Shown here: positions 1 to 11,408 of the stretch, piece by piece | Layout of the letters: every line of letters starts with the position of its first letter | Numbering within the stretch: the stretch's first letter is position 1 | Assembly (NCBI GenBank): GCA_035771165.1 | Contig: JAWNZC010000322.1 | Span: forward strand, 7,860,501-7,924,500 | Origin: Paragorgia papillata | Lineage: Eukaryota > Cnidaria > Anthozoa > Scleralcyonacea > Coralliidae | Direction of reading: 5' to 3' | Length of the DNA stretch: 64,000 nucleotides | Made by a program: the position numbers and the translations under genes | The notes under the pieces: generated by a model | Database searches by the model: none | The model's input: the letters and a program-made list of their open reading frames with translations, nothing else | Told to the model about the DNA's origin: nothing

Positions 1-375
1 TTGGAGTTCATACAGCTAAAATAAAATAAGTTAGAACATCTGTTACAGTTTCGCAACACAAATGCGGTACGTAATCGCGGCTCATCACGGCACGATTTTG
101 ACAATGCGATCGCATTTACATAAAGTAAATTCACGTTCGGGTGAAACGCAATCGTGTTTGTGTGAAGCGCAAAAGTGTTATCCTCCCTAAAAAATTCTCA
201 GGTAGATTTAAAGAAAAAAGTGTGAGTTTGTAATAAAAGACACAAAGACACAACAACCACGCACCCAGGGACAGGGTATTTTGCCTTCCTCAACTGAAGC
301 CCTCAATAAACTACACTGGCATCCACTTTAACAATCTTCAAGTGTAAAAATAATTTAATAGATTTTGATTTCAAA

Positions 376-785
376 GTGACTAATATTAACCATACTTATA
401 ATACTAGACGCAAAGACAATATCTACCTTAGTAAACCCAAAACAAATTGGGGGAAGCAAAAACTTCTCTACCATCTAGCATCTAAAGAATATAATGCTCT
501 GACATTCAATTTAAGATCGATAGAACAATTGGCTACCTTTAAACATGAACTTCTCAAAATACTATACCCATAATATTACTTTATAGTTTAGTTTTTTTAT
601 CTTTGTATTAAATATACAATATAATCATTAACACATATACTCTTACTTATTTTACAATGTATTCTATATTATTTTTCTTTTATAATTTCATATTTTGTAT
701 TTTTGTTTCTCAGGAAGCTTCTTAAAAACACTACTTGTAATGTAGGTTTTCCTGAATAAATATTATTATCATTCATTATTATCAT
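376..785 (+). mobile_element. 3' end of a non-LTR retrotransposon (LINE)
   Basis: The open frame 376-573 codes for a basic tail (NTRRKDNIYLSKPKTNWGKQ, then a Leu-rich IEQLATFKHELLKIL motif) of the kind that ends the reverse transcriptase protein of CR1/Jockey-type LINEs. It is followed by a short 3' region with a CAGGAAGCTTC motif, an AATAAA signal and a TTATTATCATTC-type simple tail. No upstream RT domain is present, so this is a heavily 5'-truncated dead copy. Family assignment rests on general resemblance. Confidence 0.5.
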
Positions 786-2442
786 TCAAGAGGTCGAGGT
801 TGACAAGACAGAAAGAAACCCATGAAACTGATGAAAGCACCACTGTAGCATGCAGAAAGAAAGGATCATTTTCACTTATATACGTGTGCTCCTCCTCTCG
901 GCGATTCCATCGAATATGTTTTCACTACAGAAATTTATTGTACTTCTGCTTTCGTTGTTAATAAGAACTAGCGTTTAGTTACAATTTTCCTGGCGTTCAT
1001 GAACAACCGCAGGTAAATTTTTCGATGGAGTTGAACATATCATTTTTTGCTAGAATATACAGTAAATCTCAAATGTATAAACAAAGCATTATTGTCGGTC
1101 ACTGTAAATAAATCTGACATTTAAGCCTAGTCCACATGCTATGATTTTAGTTGGCCAATTTTTATTGGCTGGTCAACCAATAATAAGCAGTGTTCACCAT
1201 ACGTGTGTGCCAGTTACATGTAAAACCTCACATCTTTAGCAACTGGAGCCACCATTTTTACTATCATCAAATCAAATAACCTCAGGAACAATAATGAGTG
1301 ATCAGTGAATGATAAAAGTTGGTAATCGCTATATACAGCATGATGTGATATTTTGATATATCTGTTTGCATTTTGCAACCCAATTTGATATTTTACAATG
1401 AAAATCAGCTGACTAAAATTGCTCTGTAATAACACCACACATGTAACAATTTTGATCGTACGCCCTAAATTTAGTTGGCCAATAAAGATCAGCCAATGAC
1501 AAAATTCCAGAATAATTTACATAAATTAAAATATTTTGGCAACCAGGTAGGCTGACATGGCCAAACAACTGAAACAAGTGCAAATCTGGTTAGCTTGATA
1601 AAAAACTATTGTTGCAATGTATTATACAATTATTTTATGCACCTATCAATGTTAGTCCCAAGGGAGGGGGGTCAGGCAAGGGGTAGGGATTTGATCAATA
1701 TGTCCATCCCCAAAGTCGAGATTTTGACACTGAATGTCTCTCCAAGGGTGGGGATTTTTGGTTGTAGCAGAGGAGAAACTTATGCAGGGCTGGGGAATTT
1801 GTGAAGTTTGACATGGAATTTTGTCCCAAGGGAGTGGCATTTGACAATTTTTAATGATGAATTGTCAAATCCCCACCCTTTGCCCAACCCCCCCTCCCTC
1901 GTGCTACCATTGATAGGTGGATTAGTAAAATATCAGAAAAAATATATTTTTTATCAATATATTTGTGAGACCACCCGAAATTCCACCGAAAACAAGAATG
2001 AGAAAGAGTTTAAATAATATTAATAGATATCTCCATACTCCCCCTCACGACCGTCCTCAGGTATTCTGTGGCCAGGCCCCAGTTTACTTTGTCTGACCAA
2101 GTGATCTACACTACATTTTCCGGCCGAGTTTATGGATGGGCAGATCGCTAACACTGTACACATGTATGATCGCAAACGTTTCAAGACAAATCCTGATTTT
2201 ATCGACAGCTTAAAATCTTGAAAGAGCTGATCGCTGGAACTAAGCAATTCACATGTACATGTAAGTTCATTTGTTTTCCTTTTCGATTTGGCGCCATGTT
2301 TTGACCTCAATCGTTTTCATTTTAAAATAGACATTGAATTTCGACTTTAAACTTTCACAATTACAGTACAACCAAATGTTCTTACACAATTTCTCTAAAT
2401 GTAACCCTCTGAAGTAGAAAATATGTAACCGGATTGCCTTAC
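786..2442. other. HCFC1 intron and flanking repeats, no exon seen
   Basis: This lies 3' of HCFC1 exon 2 on the minus strand, so it should be intron 2. No further Kelch exon was recognised. About 1638-1900 holds a G-rich dispersed repeat with CCCAAGGGAG-type motifs in direct and inverted order. About 1120-1500 carries TTAGTTGGCCAAT motifs near both ends and may be a small inverted-repeat element. Confidence 0.4.
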
Positions 2443-2576
2443 CTCATTCGAGTATTTTCCATATTCTAACATTCCTCCGAAAACAAAAAGTTTCGTTCCA
2501 TCGCACACGAAGCCATAAGCAGCACATCCGGACGGAATATCACCGCGTACAGCGGGTACAAACCATTGGTTAGTGG
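2443..2576 (-). CDS. HCFC1: Host cell factor 1 homologue, exon 2 (Kelch repeat)
   Basis: This 134-nt exon encodes [18 protein letters not shown] followed by [17 protein letters not shown] and [10 protein letters not shown]. It matches the start of the HCF-1 Kelch beta-propeller almost residue for residue. It has a TTTATTTAG acceptor and a GAG/gtaagg donor. It enters in phase 1, completing the Ala codon begun by exon 1, and leaves in phase 0. HCF-1 is a nuclear scaffold that tethers chromatin modifiers (SET1/MLL, Sin3-HDAC, OGT) to transcription factors through the propeller. The next exon, expected to begin with LYELQ, is not within the remaining 2.4 kb, so the gene continues beyond the left edge. 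Confidence 0.93.
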
Positions 2577-2712
2577 CTAAATAAAAACGACAATATCAAA
2601 ACTAACTAGCGATCAACGAGATCACTAAAAATCAGCAGCTAATTAGTTTGTGTAACGACATGAGTACGTCCTTTGCCGAGAGTATTAATATATATTGTCA
2701 CTTGTATCCTAC

Positions 2713-2869
2713 CTGTGTTATACACATGAAGTTCGTCTACGATTCCCTCGTTTCCACCACCGAATACTACCATCAGTTCCCTAATAGCTACAGCTCGGTG
2801 TCCATGACGTGGACGAGGTAGAGGACCTGCAGAACTTGATATACGTTTCCACTTCATGGGCGCCGCCAT
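2713..2869 (-). CDS. HCFC1: Host cell factor 1 homologue, exon 1 (start of Kelch domain)
   Basis: The exon begins [20 protein letters not shown] and continues [20 protein letters not shown], then [12 protein letters not shown], ending in a phase-1 donor (ACA G/gtagg). The RHGHRAVAI and [15 protein letters not shown] stretches are hallmarks of HCF-1 Kelch repeat 1. The start at 2869 is chosen because it has a good context (AAAGATGG) and gives an N-terminus of plausible length; upstream in-frame codons lack an ATG. The protein lacks about a dozen residues of the longer vertebrate N-terminus. Exon 2 follows after a 136-nt intron. Confidence 0.93.
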
Positions 2870-2872
2870 CTT
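2862..2872 (-). promoter_or_regulatory. YY1-like element overlapping the HCFC1 start codon
   Basis: On the minus strand the bases around the start codon read AAGATGGCGGC, the consensus YY1 site. In many animal housekeeping genes this motif lies just downstream of the transcription start and overlaps the ATG. A CACGTG E-box lies about 75 bp further upstream (near 2945). Function is inferred from the motif only. Confidence 0.45.
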
Positions 2873-4244
2873 TCTTGTGTTCGGAAGCACCAACAGCTTC
2901 TTTCGATTTCTCTCGGCAGCAAGAATCGGGTCAGCTGATCAGGTCACGTGCAGATTTACACAGCTCGCCCAAGAAAACTGTGTAACTTTTGACCAGTGCC
3001 TAAGTGCAAATAAATCGGTACTTGCAGTTCATTGATCTAGAAAAATTTAAAAGAAGATTGCAGACTCCGCGCTTTTTACGTTTGTCCTCGAACATTCCAA
3101 AATTACCCCCCCCCCCCCCCCCCCCCCAAGCTAATCTCGACACGCGTGGAGTTCATTTTACACGCGTGTTGAAAAGCGCAGACTAGTGCAATCAGCGCTG
3201 CTGTGATCCGAATATTTATTTGTATATATGTGTGGTAAGGGCCATGCCCCGTAAGGAGAAAGGGTTTTTTGAGATACGTATTTCGTTTTTAAAATTATAT
3301 TTAAACATTTTTCTTATTTCAAATATTCTACTAGAATTGGCCATTTCCCAAAAGAGTCGAAGACTGGCAAAGAGCATTGAGCGCTGGCGTTCTTGAGAGG
3401 GTCAGTTTCATTGTCCTTACGCTACCAAGCATGAAATCTGTCCCTCCAAACGATCCCAAGTACCCTAGCGTTCCCAACCCGTCACCAGTCTTCAACTCTT
3501 TTGGGAAATGGCCTTGATCATTCCGACAGGAGTGGCTATTTCGGCAGGCCCCCAGAGCGCAAGAGGGGTTGCATTAACATTTTGTAATGATCAGGAAGTA
3601 TTTAAAAAAAAATTTGTAAAAGCGGGTGAGGGGTTATTGCGTTTACGTATATCTCTAGTTAAACATTATATACGGCAAAAAAATTGTTACAGTTTCAAGT
3701 TGATGGTATGCTAAATCTAAACTATCTTACAGTTATTAATTCTTTGAAAGTTTTCATGGCGATAAAGTAATACAGATAGCAATACTTCACGCGAAGAACA
3801 AGGGAATCTAAGTTGAGATTCCAAAATATCACTGACACTATCTCTCAGGAAGGACAGCCATTAAACAGCAGGTGGTGTGCCCTATTCGGAGAACTGGATT
3901 AATTCTTGATTTTGTTTTCTAATTAATAAAATTAACGTGATACACCATTGTATCATACGTGATTTAATTGATCAGTTGCTTAGTTTATAAATGACGTGAG
4001 CCAACAGCTTGTTGTTATTGCTCTGACGAATGCCTGAGTCGACAGGCCGAAAGCTTAGCAAATAAAAATTATACGTGGTGTTTCCACAAAAATTATCTAT
4101 ATCTTACAGTTAGTAGTAAAAACTTTGCCATTGTTTCTTGCTCAGTTTTGTTAACCTGAAAAATTTATGTCTTTATAAATTGGTTTCTCCTTTATATACA
4201 GTTTATTAGTTACAGTAAATTATGATTGTTTTTTTTTGTTTCAA
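2870..4244. other. HCFC1 upstream region; no gene seen
   Basis: This contains the presumed HCFC1 promoter, a run of 22 C at 3106-3127, and an inverted pair of motifs near 3338-3366 and 3480-3520 (GGCCATTTCCCAAAAGAGT and its complement) that looks like the ends of a small MITE. A motif near 4022 (CTGACGAATGCCTGAG...CGAAAGC) resembles the family of Penelope-like or SINE tails. No open frame here resembles a known protein. Confidence 0.4.
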
Positions 4245-4336
4245 GAACAACCCAGATTGAATTACATGTAGGTTTTATATAATAACACAGAGAAACAAAG
4301 TAGTGAACCCATTTTATTATATAGTGACTGCTGGTG

Positions 4337-4534
4337 TTACTTTTTCGGACGGATCTTGCAGCAAACAGCCATCGTTTTAGTGGCACAACGCTGCTTTAAA
4401 TTTTTGCAGGTTCTGAGCGATTGAGCAGGCCGGACTCCACGGCACACGCTTACACTATAGCAGCCAAAGACTAGTTCACCAATTTTACAAGATACTTGTC
4501 TTCCAACTTTTGTCACACGTCTGTACCTTAAGAT
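4337..4534 (-). pseudogene. Relic copy of the eight-Cys C-terminal exon
   Basis: Reading on the minus strand gives an uninterrupted frame homologous to exon 3 of the TSP1-EGF-collagen gene. Shared residues include VSCKIGE, VFGCYSVS, SLRTCKN and TMAVCCKIR, with a three-residue extension (PKK) before the stop. Seven of the eight cysteines are kept; the first, in the ILKC position, is replaced by Tyr. The acceptor used in A and B is not conserved here, and no collagen or signal-peptide exon lies upstream. The frame has nevertheless stayed open, so use as an exon of another transcript cannot be excluded. Confidence 0.6.
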
Positions 4535-4643
4535 ATAAACACTATAATATTATACATTATTATTTAGTATAAATACACAGGTGATTATAGAAAATCGCGC
4601 GCGCTGATTGGTCAAGCCACTTCGGACGAATTCTTGATAAAGA

Positions 4644-5040
4644 CCAATCTCGTTCCCAGAGCCCACGTTCCCCACCCGGGAAACGAGTGACTCTGGGATA
4701 ATCTGTTTCAAATCACAGGTTTCTTGTTATTCCGGTTGAGGTACGCATGTGTAAATATCCGAGCAGAATCTGGATAGTATGTTCTCCTTGTTTGACTTTT
4801 CCCCAAACAAGTCAATGGGCGGGGTTGCTGGCGAAGCTCGAATTACTGCAGCATCTAACGTCTTCACTGGATTCTTGTCGTCCGATATCTTTGTTATTTT
4901 GGTTTTATTAATTCTACTTCCGGTCACTTCAGACCAACTCATGCTCACCATTCAGCCAATAACGTAACGATTTGAAACGGATTATCCCAGAGTCTCTTCG
5001 TTTCCCAGGTGGGAAACATGGGCTCTGGGAACGAGATTGG
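4644..5040. mobile_element. 397-bp MITE, first copy
   Basis: The termini are inverted repeats starting CCAATCTCGTTCCCAGAGCC and extending roughly 70 bp to the GTTTCAAATC motif. The insertion is flanked by a 7-bp direct repeat ATAAAGA (4637-4643 and 5041-5047). No coding capacity. A second copy in the opposite internal orientation lies at 6303-6708. Confidence 0.85.
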
Positions 5041-5715
5041 ATAAAGACGATAATCGCCTGCAGCGTTTATTCAAAATGGCCGCCAGCCAATTTGACAAGA
5101 AAATGCTGTTTCTAAAAGTACGAAAATGTGTATTTATACTAAAACAATTACTCACCTCAGACTCAGTGAATATCGATGAATAATAACCTCGACTTCGTCT
5201 CAGTTATTATTTATCGATATTCATCTCGCCTTTAGCGAATAATTTGTTCAATAATATATAAGTAATTCATAAAAAGCGTGAAAATCTATCTCACAGCTTG
5301 TAAACAGAGTATTGTCGCAGACAGGTTGTACTCCGCTACAACCTTGATATTAGCATCAATCTGTTAACAACTTCTTGAGTGCGCAATGCAGAGCGGTAAC
5401 AGGTTGTTGCGGGAAGAACTGATCACCCGTTTCGTTTAAGATGCGCATTAATTGTCGTTACTTATTAGACAGAAAAACGTAAATCAAATATGAAAATAAA
5501 GTTGTCATGGCTATTAAAAGTTGCTGAATCTCTTTGAAAGGATTAAATCAAGACGTTAGTGCGTTTATGTGACTTTCTTTTTTGGAAACATTGGATTTTC
5601 TGCTGAAAGTTGCTGTAGTTAAATTAATTTCTGAATTTGCGGAATTTTCTGAATTCTAGCATATGTATTGTTGCGCAATTTACACACATTAGGCGTTAGA
5701 TGTAAAGATAACCAC

Positions 5716-7125
5716 CAGGGCCGTAGCTAGCGTATTACACCCCCCCTCCCTATTATTTATTCGTGATGAATTTCAGATAACTCACTAGCTGATTCAAGCC
5801 AAAACTCAGATAAGTTGGAAAAAAGATTGACTGGGGGAAGTAAATTTGAACGGAAGAAAATTTCAGAAAGACTTTTTCACAATAACAATCTTAAACAAGA
5901 CGCCTGGTTAGGCGTTCACTCGGGCTACTGCGAACTCGCAGCTGCGATCACATCGCATGCAGTGCTAAATTATATAAAAGTCTAAACGTTATTGGTCATA
6001 GGAAATAGTCAGAACACAATCTAATTCTCCGATAGAAAACACAATTCGCAATACACAAAACACGATTGCCTGTATTTAACGTATTTCTACACAGCGTTTA
6101 TATGTCGGCCCTTTGGGTGTTAAATATCAACACAGCATGATCATGTTTATCAGGCTAAAGTTCATTTACTATAAATCAACGGCGTGTGCGATTGTATCAA
6201 GATACCTGCCAGCGACATTACAGAACAAAGCATTTAGCACGCATCATCAGCCGCGCAAGGCCTGATGGGATGACGTAATGATTGCCATTTCGAAACATAA
6301 GACCAATCTCGTTCCCAGAGCCTACTTTCCCCACCCGGGAAACGAGAGACTCTGGGATAATCCGTTTCAAATCGTTACGTTATTGGCTGAATAGTGAGCA
6401 TGAGTTAAGTTGGTCTGAAGTGACCGGAAGTAGAATTAATAAAACCAAAAAGACTCCAGTGACGAAGACGTTGCCGCGATCGATATCTTCGCCGTATGTG
6501 TGTTGAGCTGTAATTCGAGCTTCGCCAGCAACCCCATTGACTTGTTTGGGGAAACGTCAAACAAGGAGAACATACTATCCAGATTCCGCTCAGATATTTA
6601 CGCATGCGTACCTCAACTGGAATAACAAGAATCCTGTGATTTGAAACGGATTATCCCAGAGTTTCTCGTTTCCCGGGTGGGGAACGTGGGCTCTGGGAAC
6701 GAGATTGAACATAGACAAAACGCGGAGCGGAAACCTAGACTCGGTCTACCACAGGTAGCCCGAGTAATAAGTCAAATAATATATATTTCACCATTAATGT
6801 TTTTGTGTGCATGTTTTGATAAACTGGGTCAGAATTTATGGACCAATATTAAACTGTCTGTTATGAACCAAATGTAAATAATTTCTTCAGTCATCATCTT
6901 TTCTATCATTTCTTCTGTTAAAAAGTAAAAATTAACAAATCTTCTTACGTTCACATGCAGTTCAGAGCAAAGTGAACTTATGCTGTATAAGTTGTAATGT
7001 GGATGATCATATAGAAAACATTTTCAGGTGAAATAATGAATAATTTGAAAAATCAGGTAATTATTTTCTTTACACCCCCCCCCCCCCCCGGGTCCCCTTC
7101 GCTAGCTTTGCTCGCAAATGCCCTG
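5716..7125. mobile_element. hAT-like non-autonomous element with 8-bp TSD
   Basis: Flanked by the 8-bp direct repeat ATAACCAC (5708-5715 and 7126-7133). The element starts CAGGGCCGTAGCTAGCG and ends GCTAGC...GCAAATGCCCTG, giving CAGGGC-type termini as in hAT elements. Copy A carries no such insertion between the matching flanks (around 15955). The interior is non-coding, and a MITE is nested at 6303-6708. Poly-C runs lie just inside both ends. Confidence 0.75.
6303..6708. mobile_element. MITE, second copy, nested in the hAT-like element
   Basis: It has the same terminal inverted repeats as 4644-5040 (CCAATCTCGTTCCCAGAGCC at the left, its complement at the right), with the internal part in the opposite orientation. 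The flanks ACATAAGA and ACATAGA look like a slightly decayed target duplication. It lies wholly inside 5716-7125 and is therefore the younger insertion. Confidence 0.85.
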
Positions 7126-8080
7126 ATAACCACGAGTGCAAAAATATACAAAACAGAAACAGTGCATTCTTTAAATTAAGTGAAACTATACTTTCTTTAA
7201 GTTGAAACCTTTCGTACGGTGACCTGTTTGCCACTATGACTACGATATTCTGATTGTATTATTTTTTACCTACTTTAAGATATTGCTCTTATTAAATCAC
7301 ATATAGTCAATTTAATCAGTTTGCGATAATAAAGTTAACAATTTGAGGCCTGGACCTCTCCCTGTGCTGAATAAAATCGTCTGGCGTTAGCCAGAATAAA
7401 ACTGATACTAAAGACTCGTCTTCAGGCTTCAAAGTGTTAAAAATATTGCGAAGTAAAAGATAGTAAAAACAGTCAAGATTTTAGCAAGAATTTTTAGACT
7501 TTTTTTAACCAAATGTTGTAGCAATCAAAATTAAACCAGGCATAAAAACATGCAAATTGTAAGAACAAGAAATTGATAAACAAGAAATAATAATAAAAAC
7601 TTTATTTTACGAGGGTAACACATAACAGTTTACATTGACAATTAATGTATGGCCCTCTAAAGAAATTAAGGAAGAAATCATTTAATGACACTTAAAACCT
7701 ACATGAAATGAAACAGTAAATTACCTGTGCTTTAGGAGGAAAATCTTTGTTTCTTTTTCGCTAATGATAGCAGCTTGCTCTTAACGACAAGAAATAAACA
7801 CCCCACCGTGACCTATGTCTGTCCTGTGGGCTGTCACAGTGAGTGTTTGTGGTTGTTTGTATCTTTCTTTTGGATTATTTCATTTACAATGATACTGTAC
7901 ACTTATATTTATTATGTACAGAACAACCCTGTTGGCTGCACTCTAAAAATAGATTTTATGCCAATTAAGTTCGAATTATTTTTTATGCATGCATGCAGAG
8001 AACCTTCGAGGATCTTCGAGGCACAGGAGAGAATCAACAACTCTACTCACAATCTCACATGATGAAGCTAATGTGGTCAA

Positions 8081-8826
8081 CCATCCAAGTACTAACATAA
8101 CCTAAGGCCATATACCGCATTCTTTGCAAATTTTATTTATCTACATTATATAACCCCAGTGTCAGTCCAATTACCTACATCTTATTCAAAAAACACAGCG
8201 GTGATGCATGGCCCCCCTTCCTCAAATTATAGGATTTATACGAAGTTTATGTATGCAATAATCACAGGAGCTAAAAATATCAGGCAGCTAAACTGAAGAA
8301 TGAATATCTTCTAATTGTAAGCTACTGTATATATATTTATTATATGGAGAAGAGTATTTTACTAGCAACTAAAACACTCGTAGAATCCATATTTCACTAC
8401 ATCCGGGAACCGAGTGGCGTATTTCTCCTATGTAACGCTCGCGAGTGACATATCGACAATCAAAATTTTTGCGTTTTGCCGTAAGTTTCGAATCAAGTAA
8501 ATTTGAGGCAGTAACTTCTCTTAATTAAGTTTTTCACGTAAAATGACGTATTCGAAGAAACTGTTGTATTTTTAATTTGTGTTTTCTAAATGGTTTGGTC
8601 AAGTGGTTGTAGTTTTTGCATCAAACTCAGTTTATCAACATCACTTCCACGCATAATTTCATTGTCCATATAATAAATAGAACATTACACGGTTGCTCAA
8701 AGATATGGATTTTCTATTCTATTAAAATCCATATCTTCTCGCCACCGTGTAATATCCCCTTTATATATATATATAGTCATGTTATACATAAATTAAACAT
8801 TTCTGTTCTTATTCAACTATACATTA
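8081..8826. repeat. Spacer between relic and copy A, with a 68-nt hairpin
   Basis: No gene seen. At 8685-8752 the arms TTACACGGT...AAGATATGGATTTT and their complement form a strong stem with a 6x6 internal loop and a 10-nt terminal loop. This may be a short palindromic MITE; its size also fits a precursor hairpin. A TATATA run follows at 8764-8776. Confidence 0.5.
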
Positions 8827-8842
8827 ACTCTACTCTAGACAA

Positions 8843-8912
8843 AACAAACAAACAAACAAACAAACAAACAAACAAACAAACAAACAAACAAACAAACAAA
8901 CAAACAAACAAA
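8843..8912. repeat. (CAAA)n microsatellite
   Basis: About 17 copies of the tetranucleotide. The matching site in copy B (24105-24153) has fewer units. It lies at the left edge of the duplicated unit. Confidence 0.95.
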
Positions 8913-9035
8913 ATCGCGCGGAAAGCAGAAACTCGAACCCTTTACTCCACCCCTGCGGCGCATACCCGCGTACGTTTTCTCTCCGGGTCTTCTCGCGTGA
9001 TGATAGAACTACAAATAATTAATTATTCACTATTA

Positions 9036-9575
9036 CTATCACCATCACCACCATCATCACAATCACCATTACCACCATCACCATTACTATCACCATCACT
9101 GTCACCACCATCATTAACCATTACCATCACAATCACTATCACCACCATCATTAACTATTACCATCACCATCACTATCACCACCATCATCACAATTACTAT
9201 CACTGCAATCACCATCACCACCATCATCATCACAATCACCATTACCACCATCACCATTACTATCACCATCACTGTCACCAACATCATTAACTATTACCAT
9301 CACAATCACTATCACCACCATCAATAACTATTACCATCACTATCACAATCACCATCATCATCACCACCGTCATCACAATCACAATTACTATCACCATCAC
9401 TATCACCACCATCATTAACAATTACCATCACAATCACTATCACCACCATCATCACAATCACCATCACCATTACTATCACCATCACTATCACCACCATCAT
9501 TAACTATTACCATCACAATCACTATCACCACCATCATCACAATTACTATCACAATCACCATCGACATGCGTTCGT
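9036..9575. repeat. ATC/ACC-rich minisatellite
   Basis: Imperfect hexamer-based repeats of the ATCACC/ATCACA/ATTACC type in higher-order blocks, with a TTAACTATTACCATCAC motif recurring. Copy B carries a shorter version at 24401-24826. Translation gives only His/Ser/Pro-rich low-complexity frames, so no protein is called. Confidence 0.9.
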
Positions 9576-10472
9576 CACCCAGCAATTAGTTTCTCGTTGA
9601 AGTCTCCGCCTCATACCCCAGTTCTATCTTACCTTTTCTGGTGGAGCGTTATCAACTGTTACTGGTGACGAATATACTTCAACAATCAACAGTCTGTTCC
9701 CCAAGGATGTTCATGCAGGTAACTGTGTTGTTAATGAGAGCGGGAGTTGCTAATTGTTGTACGTTGGGAAAAGGAATCTAAACCTCACACCTTCACTTAA
9801 GACCCTTATCAAAAGGTGAATCGCAGTCATACAAAGTCATACAGAGTTTAACAGAGTTATACAGGGTTATAATAGAGGGTCATAGGGAGTCTTACAGATT
9901 TGTACAGAGTAATACAAAGTTACACAGGCTCACACAAAATCATACAAAGTGATACGAAGTCATAGAGTCATAGAAGGTTTATAATATAGTGCAGGGTCGT
10001 ACAGAATTACACGTGTAGCAGTTTTGTCGAATTAGGGACGGATGGGAGAGGAGGGGGGAGGGGATTTTTGGCACCAATTGGAAAGTGCAATGGGTTCTTA
10101 AAATTTTATTTTAAACAATTCCCTTAAAACTACACCAGTTAACAATCTAATGACTAAAAAAACCAAAAAAACGTTTAACCTGCACAGTAGCGGTAACTGA
10201 TTAAATTAACAAACAATTGTATAATATTAAGGCAGAAAATTGCTTACGTGTCACCATGGATGTCACTCTACGTCCTAGAAATTACAAATTACGTCACTAT
10301 GAATGACGTCATGTCAACTGGCAAAATGACTATTTATAAAATACAGTTACAGTCAATCGTGTTTTTTTTTAGTTTCAAGAACAACCTAGGTTGAATTACA
10401 TGTAGGTTTTATGTAATGACATATAAAAACAAAGTTGAACCCATTTTATTTGTGACTGCTGGTATTACTTTT

Positions 10473-10672
10473 TCATCTGATCTTGCAGCAAACAGCCATG
10501 GTTTTAATGGCACAACGACTCCAATTTTTGCAGTTTCTGAGCGATTTAGAAGGCCGCAGTTTTCCACGACACCCGCTTACACTATAGCAGCCAAAGACTC
10601 GTTCACCAATTTTGCAAGATACTAGTCTTCCAACTTTTGTCACACGTCTGCACTTTAAGATGCCAGATGAGC
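10473..10672 (-). pseudogene. Eight-Cys C-terminal exon, copy A (exon 3)
   Basis: 200 nt, with a pyrimidine-rich acceptor (TTCGTCCAG) in phase 1 and a TGA stop; AATAAA lies about 35 bp past the stop. It encodes SSGILKC, then cysteines spaced C-x11-C-x8-C-x5-C-x12-C-x5-C-x7-CC, ending KIR. The exon itself is intact and differs from copy B by four bases, all amino-acid changing. It is called pseudogenic only because copy A has lost most of exon 1 and has a damaging Gly change in exon 2. If another first exon is used it could still be expressed. Confidence 0.6.
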
Positions 10673-11053
10673 CTGGACGAAATCCAAAAAGAAATTAAAC
10701 ACAACTATAATATATTATCAGTAAATCATAAAAAGATGCATATTCTGTATAATATCAGAAAATTCCTAAACCCAAATACAAAAGTAAAAATCTCACAGCT
10801 TGTCAACAGGATGTTGTTGCAACAGGCCTGTGGCAAGGCTGTTAACAGGTTGATTGTATAAATTCAACAAGCCGCTACAACCTTGTTAACATCAATGAAT
10901 CTGTTAAGAACTCATTGAGTGCAGAGCAGTAACAGGTTGTTGAAAGAACTTATCGGAAGTTTGTTAGAATAATCAACCTTGTGACAAGTTGCCAACATCC
11001 TGTTACAAACGTAACATGTTAGCAAACTGGGACGACCAGTGAAAACACGTCAT

Positions 11054-11335
11054 AGTGTGGTATGAAGTGTCATGAAAACAGCTCCCGTAGGATCTTCGTG
11101 CTAAAGCTGATTTTTCCCCCCTTTTTCGAGTTGACTAGATGTCAAACTATCAGAAAATGATGGTATTCAAATTTTCCACTTCTCGACATACAGGGGGGTG
11201 AAAGCTGTAGTCTAGCTGACGCCTTGTGACTAGTCAACTCCAAAAAACTGAAAAATAAAGAAACAAAAATCAACTTTAGCATGCAAATCCTCAGTACGAA
11301 AGCTGTTTTGATGACACTTCATGCCACACTATTTG
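11054..11335. repeat. Foldback repeat (AGTGTGGTATGAAGTGTCAT family)
   Basis: The left arm, AGTGTGGTATGAAGTGTCAT and following, is mirrored by ATGACACTTCATGCCACACT at the right, with an inverted GAGTTGACTAG motif inside. Related single arms occur at 12160-12297, 22500-22710 and 39040-39245, so this is a dispersed family. A copy lies at the matching place in duplication copy B (about 26354-26635). Confidence 0.7.
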
Positions 11336-11408
11336 GGCAGGATCAGGGTCAGGAAAGGTCTTCTAGTCACTCCTATTATCTGTGTCTCCGATCCCTCGAC
11401 CCCGCTAG

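Larger units (their letters stand above)
4245..8080. repeat. Diverged relic of the tandem duplication unit
   Basis: Blocks in this stretch align in order with parts of copies A and B: 4245-4535 with 10357-10660, about 5280-5430 with 10795-10930, 5465-5715 with 15612-15950, 7134-7290 with 15960-16090, 7500-7800 with 16310-16560. Parts of 7830-8080 match sequence near 17320-17400 and 17990-18180. The middle, where collagen exon 2 and exon 1 would lie, is missing. Substitutions and indels are far more numerous than between A and B, so this duplication is older. A hAT-like element (5716-7125) is inserted in it. Confidence 0.75.

Noticed and set aside
7775..8062. 95-residue frame with a hydrophobic segment
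   Set aside because: Lies in the relic unit; the homologous stretches in copies A and B are interrupted and rearranged, so no coding constraint is seen.
8616..9290. 224-residue frame with Lys/Thr/Asn and His/Ser/Pro-rich stretches
   Set aside because: It runs through a (CAAA)n microsatellite and an ATC minisatellite; composition is explained by the repeats and the frame is not kept in copy B.
10416..10625. 69-residue plus-strand frame conserved in both copies (also 25718-25927)
   Set aside because: Antisense of the eight-Cys exon. The minus-strand frame has splice sites, a stop, AATAAA and conserved cysteines, and also survives in the relic.
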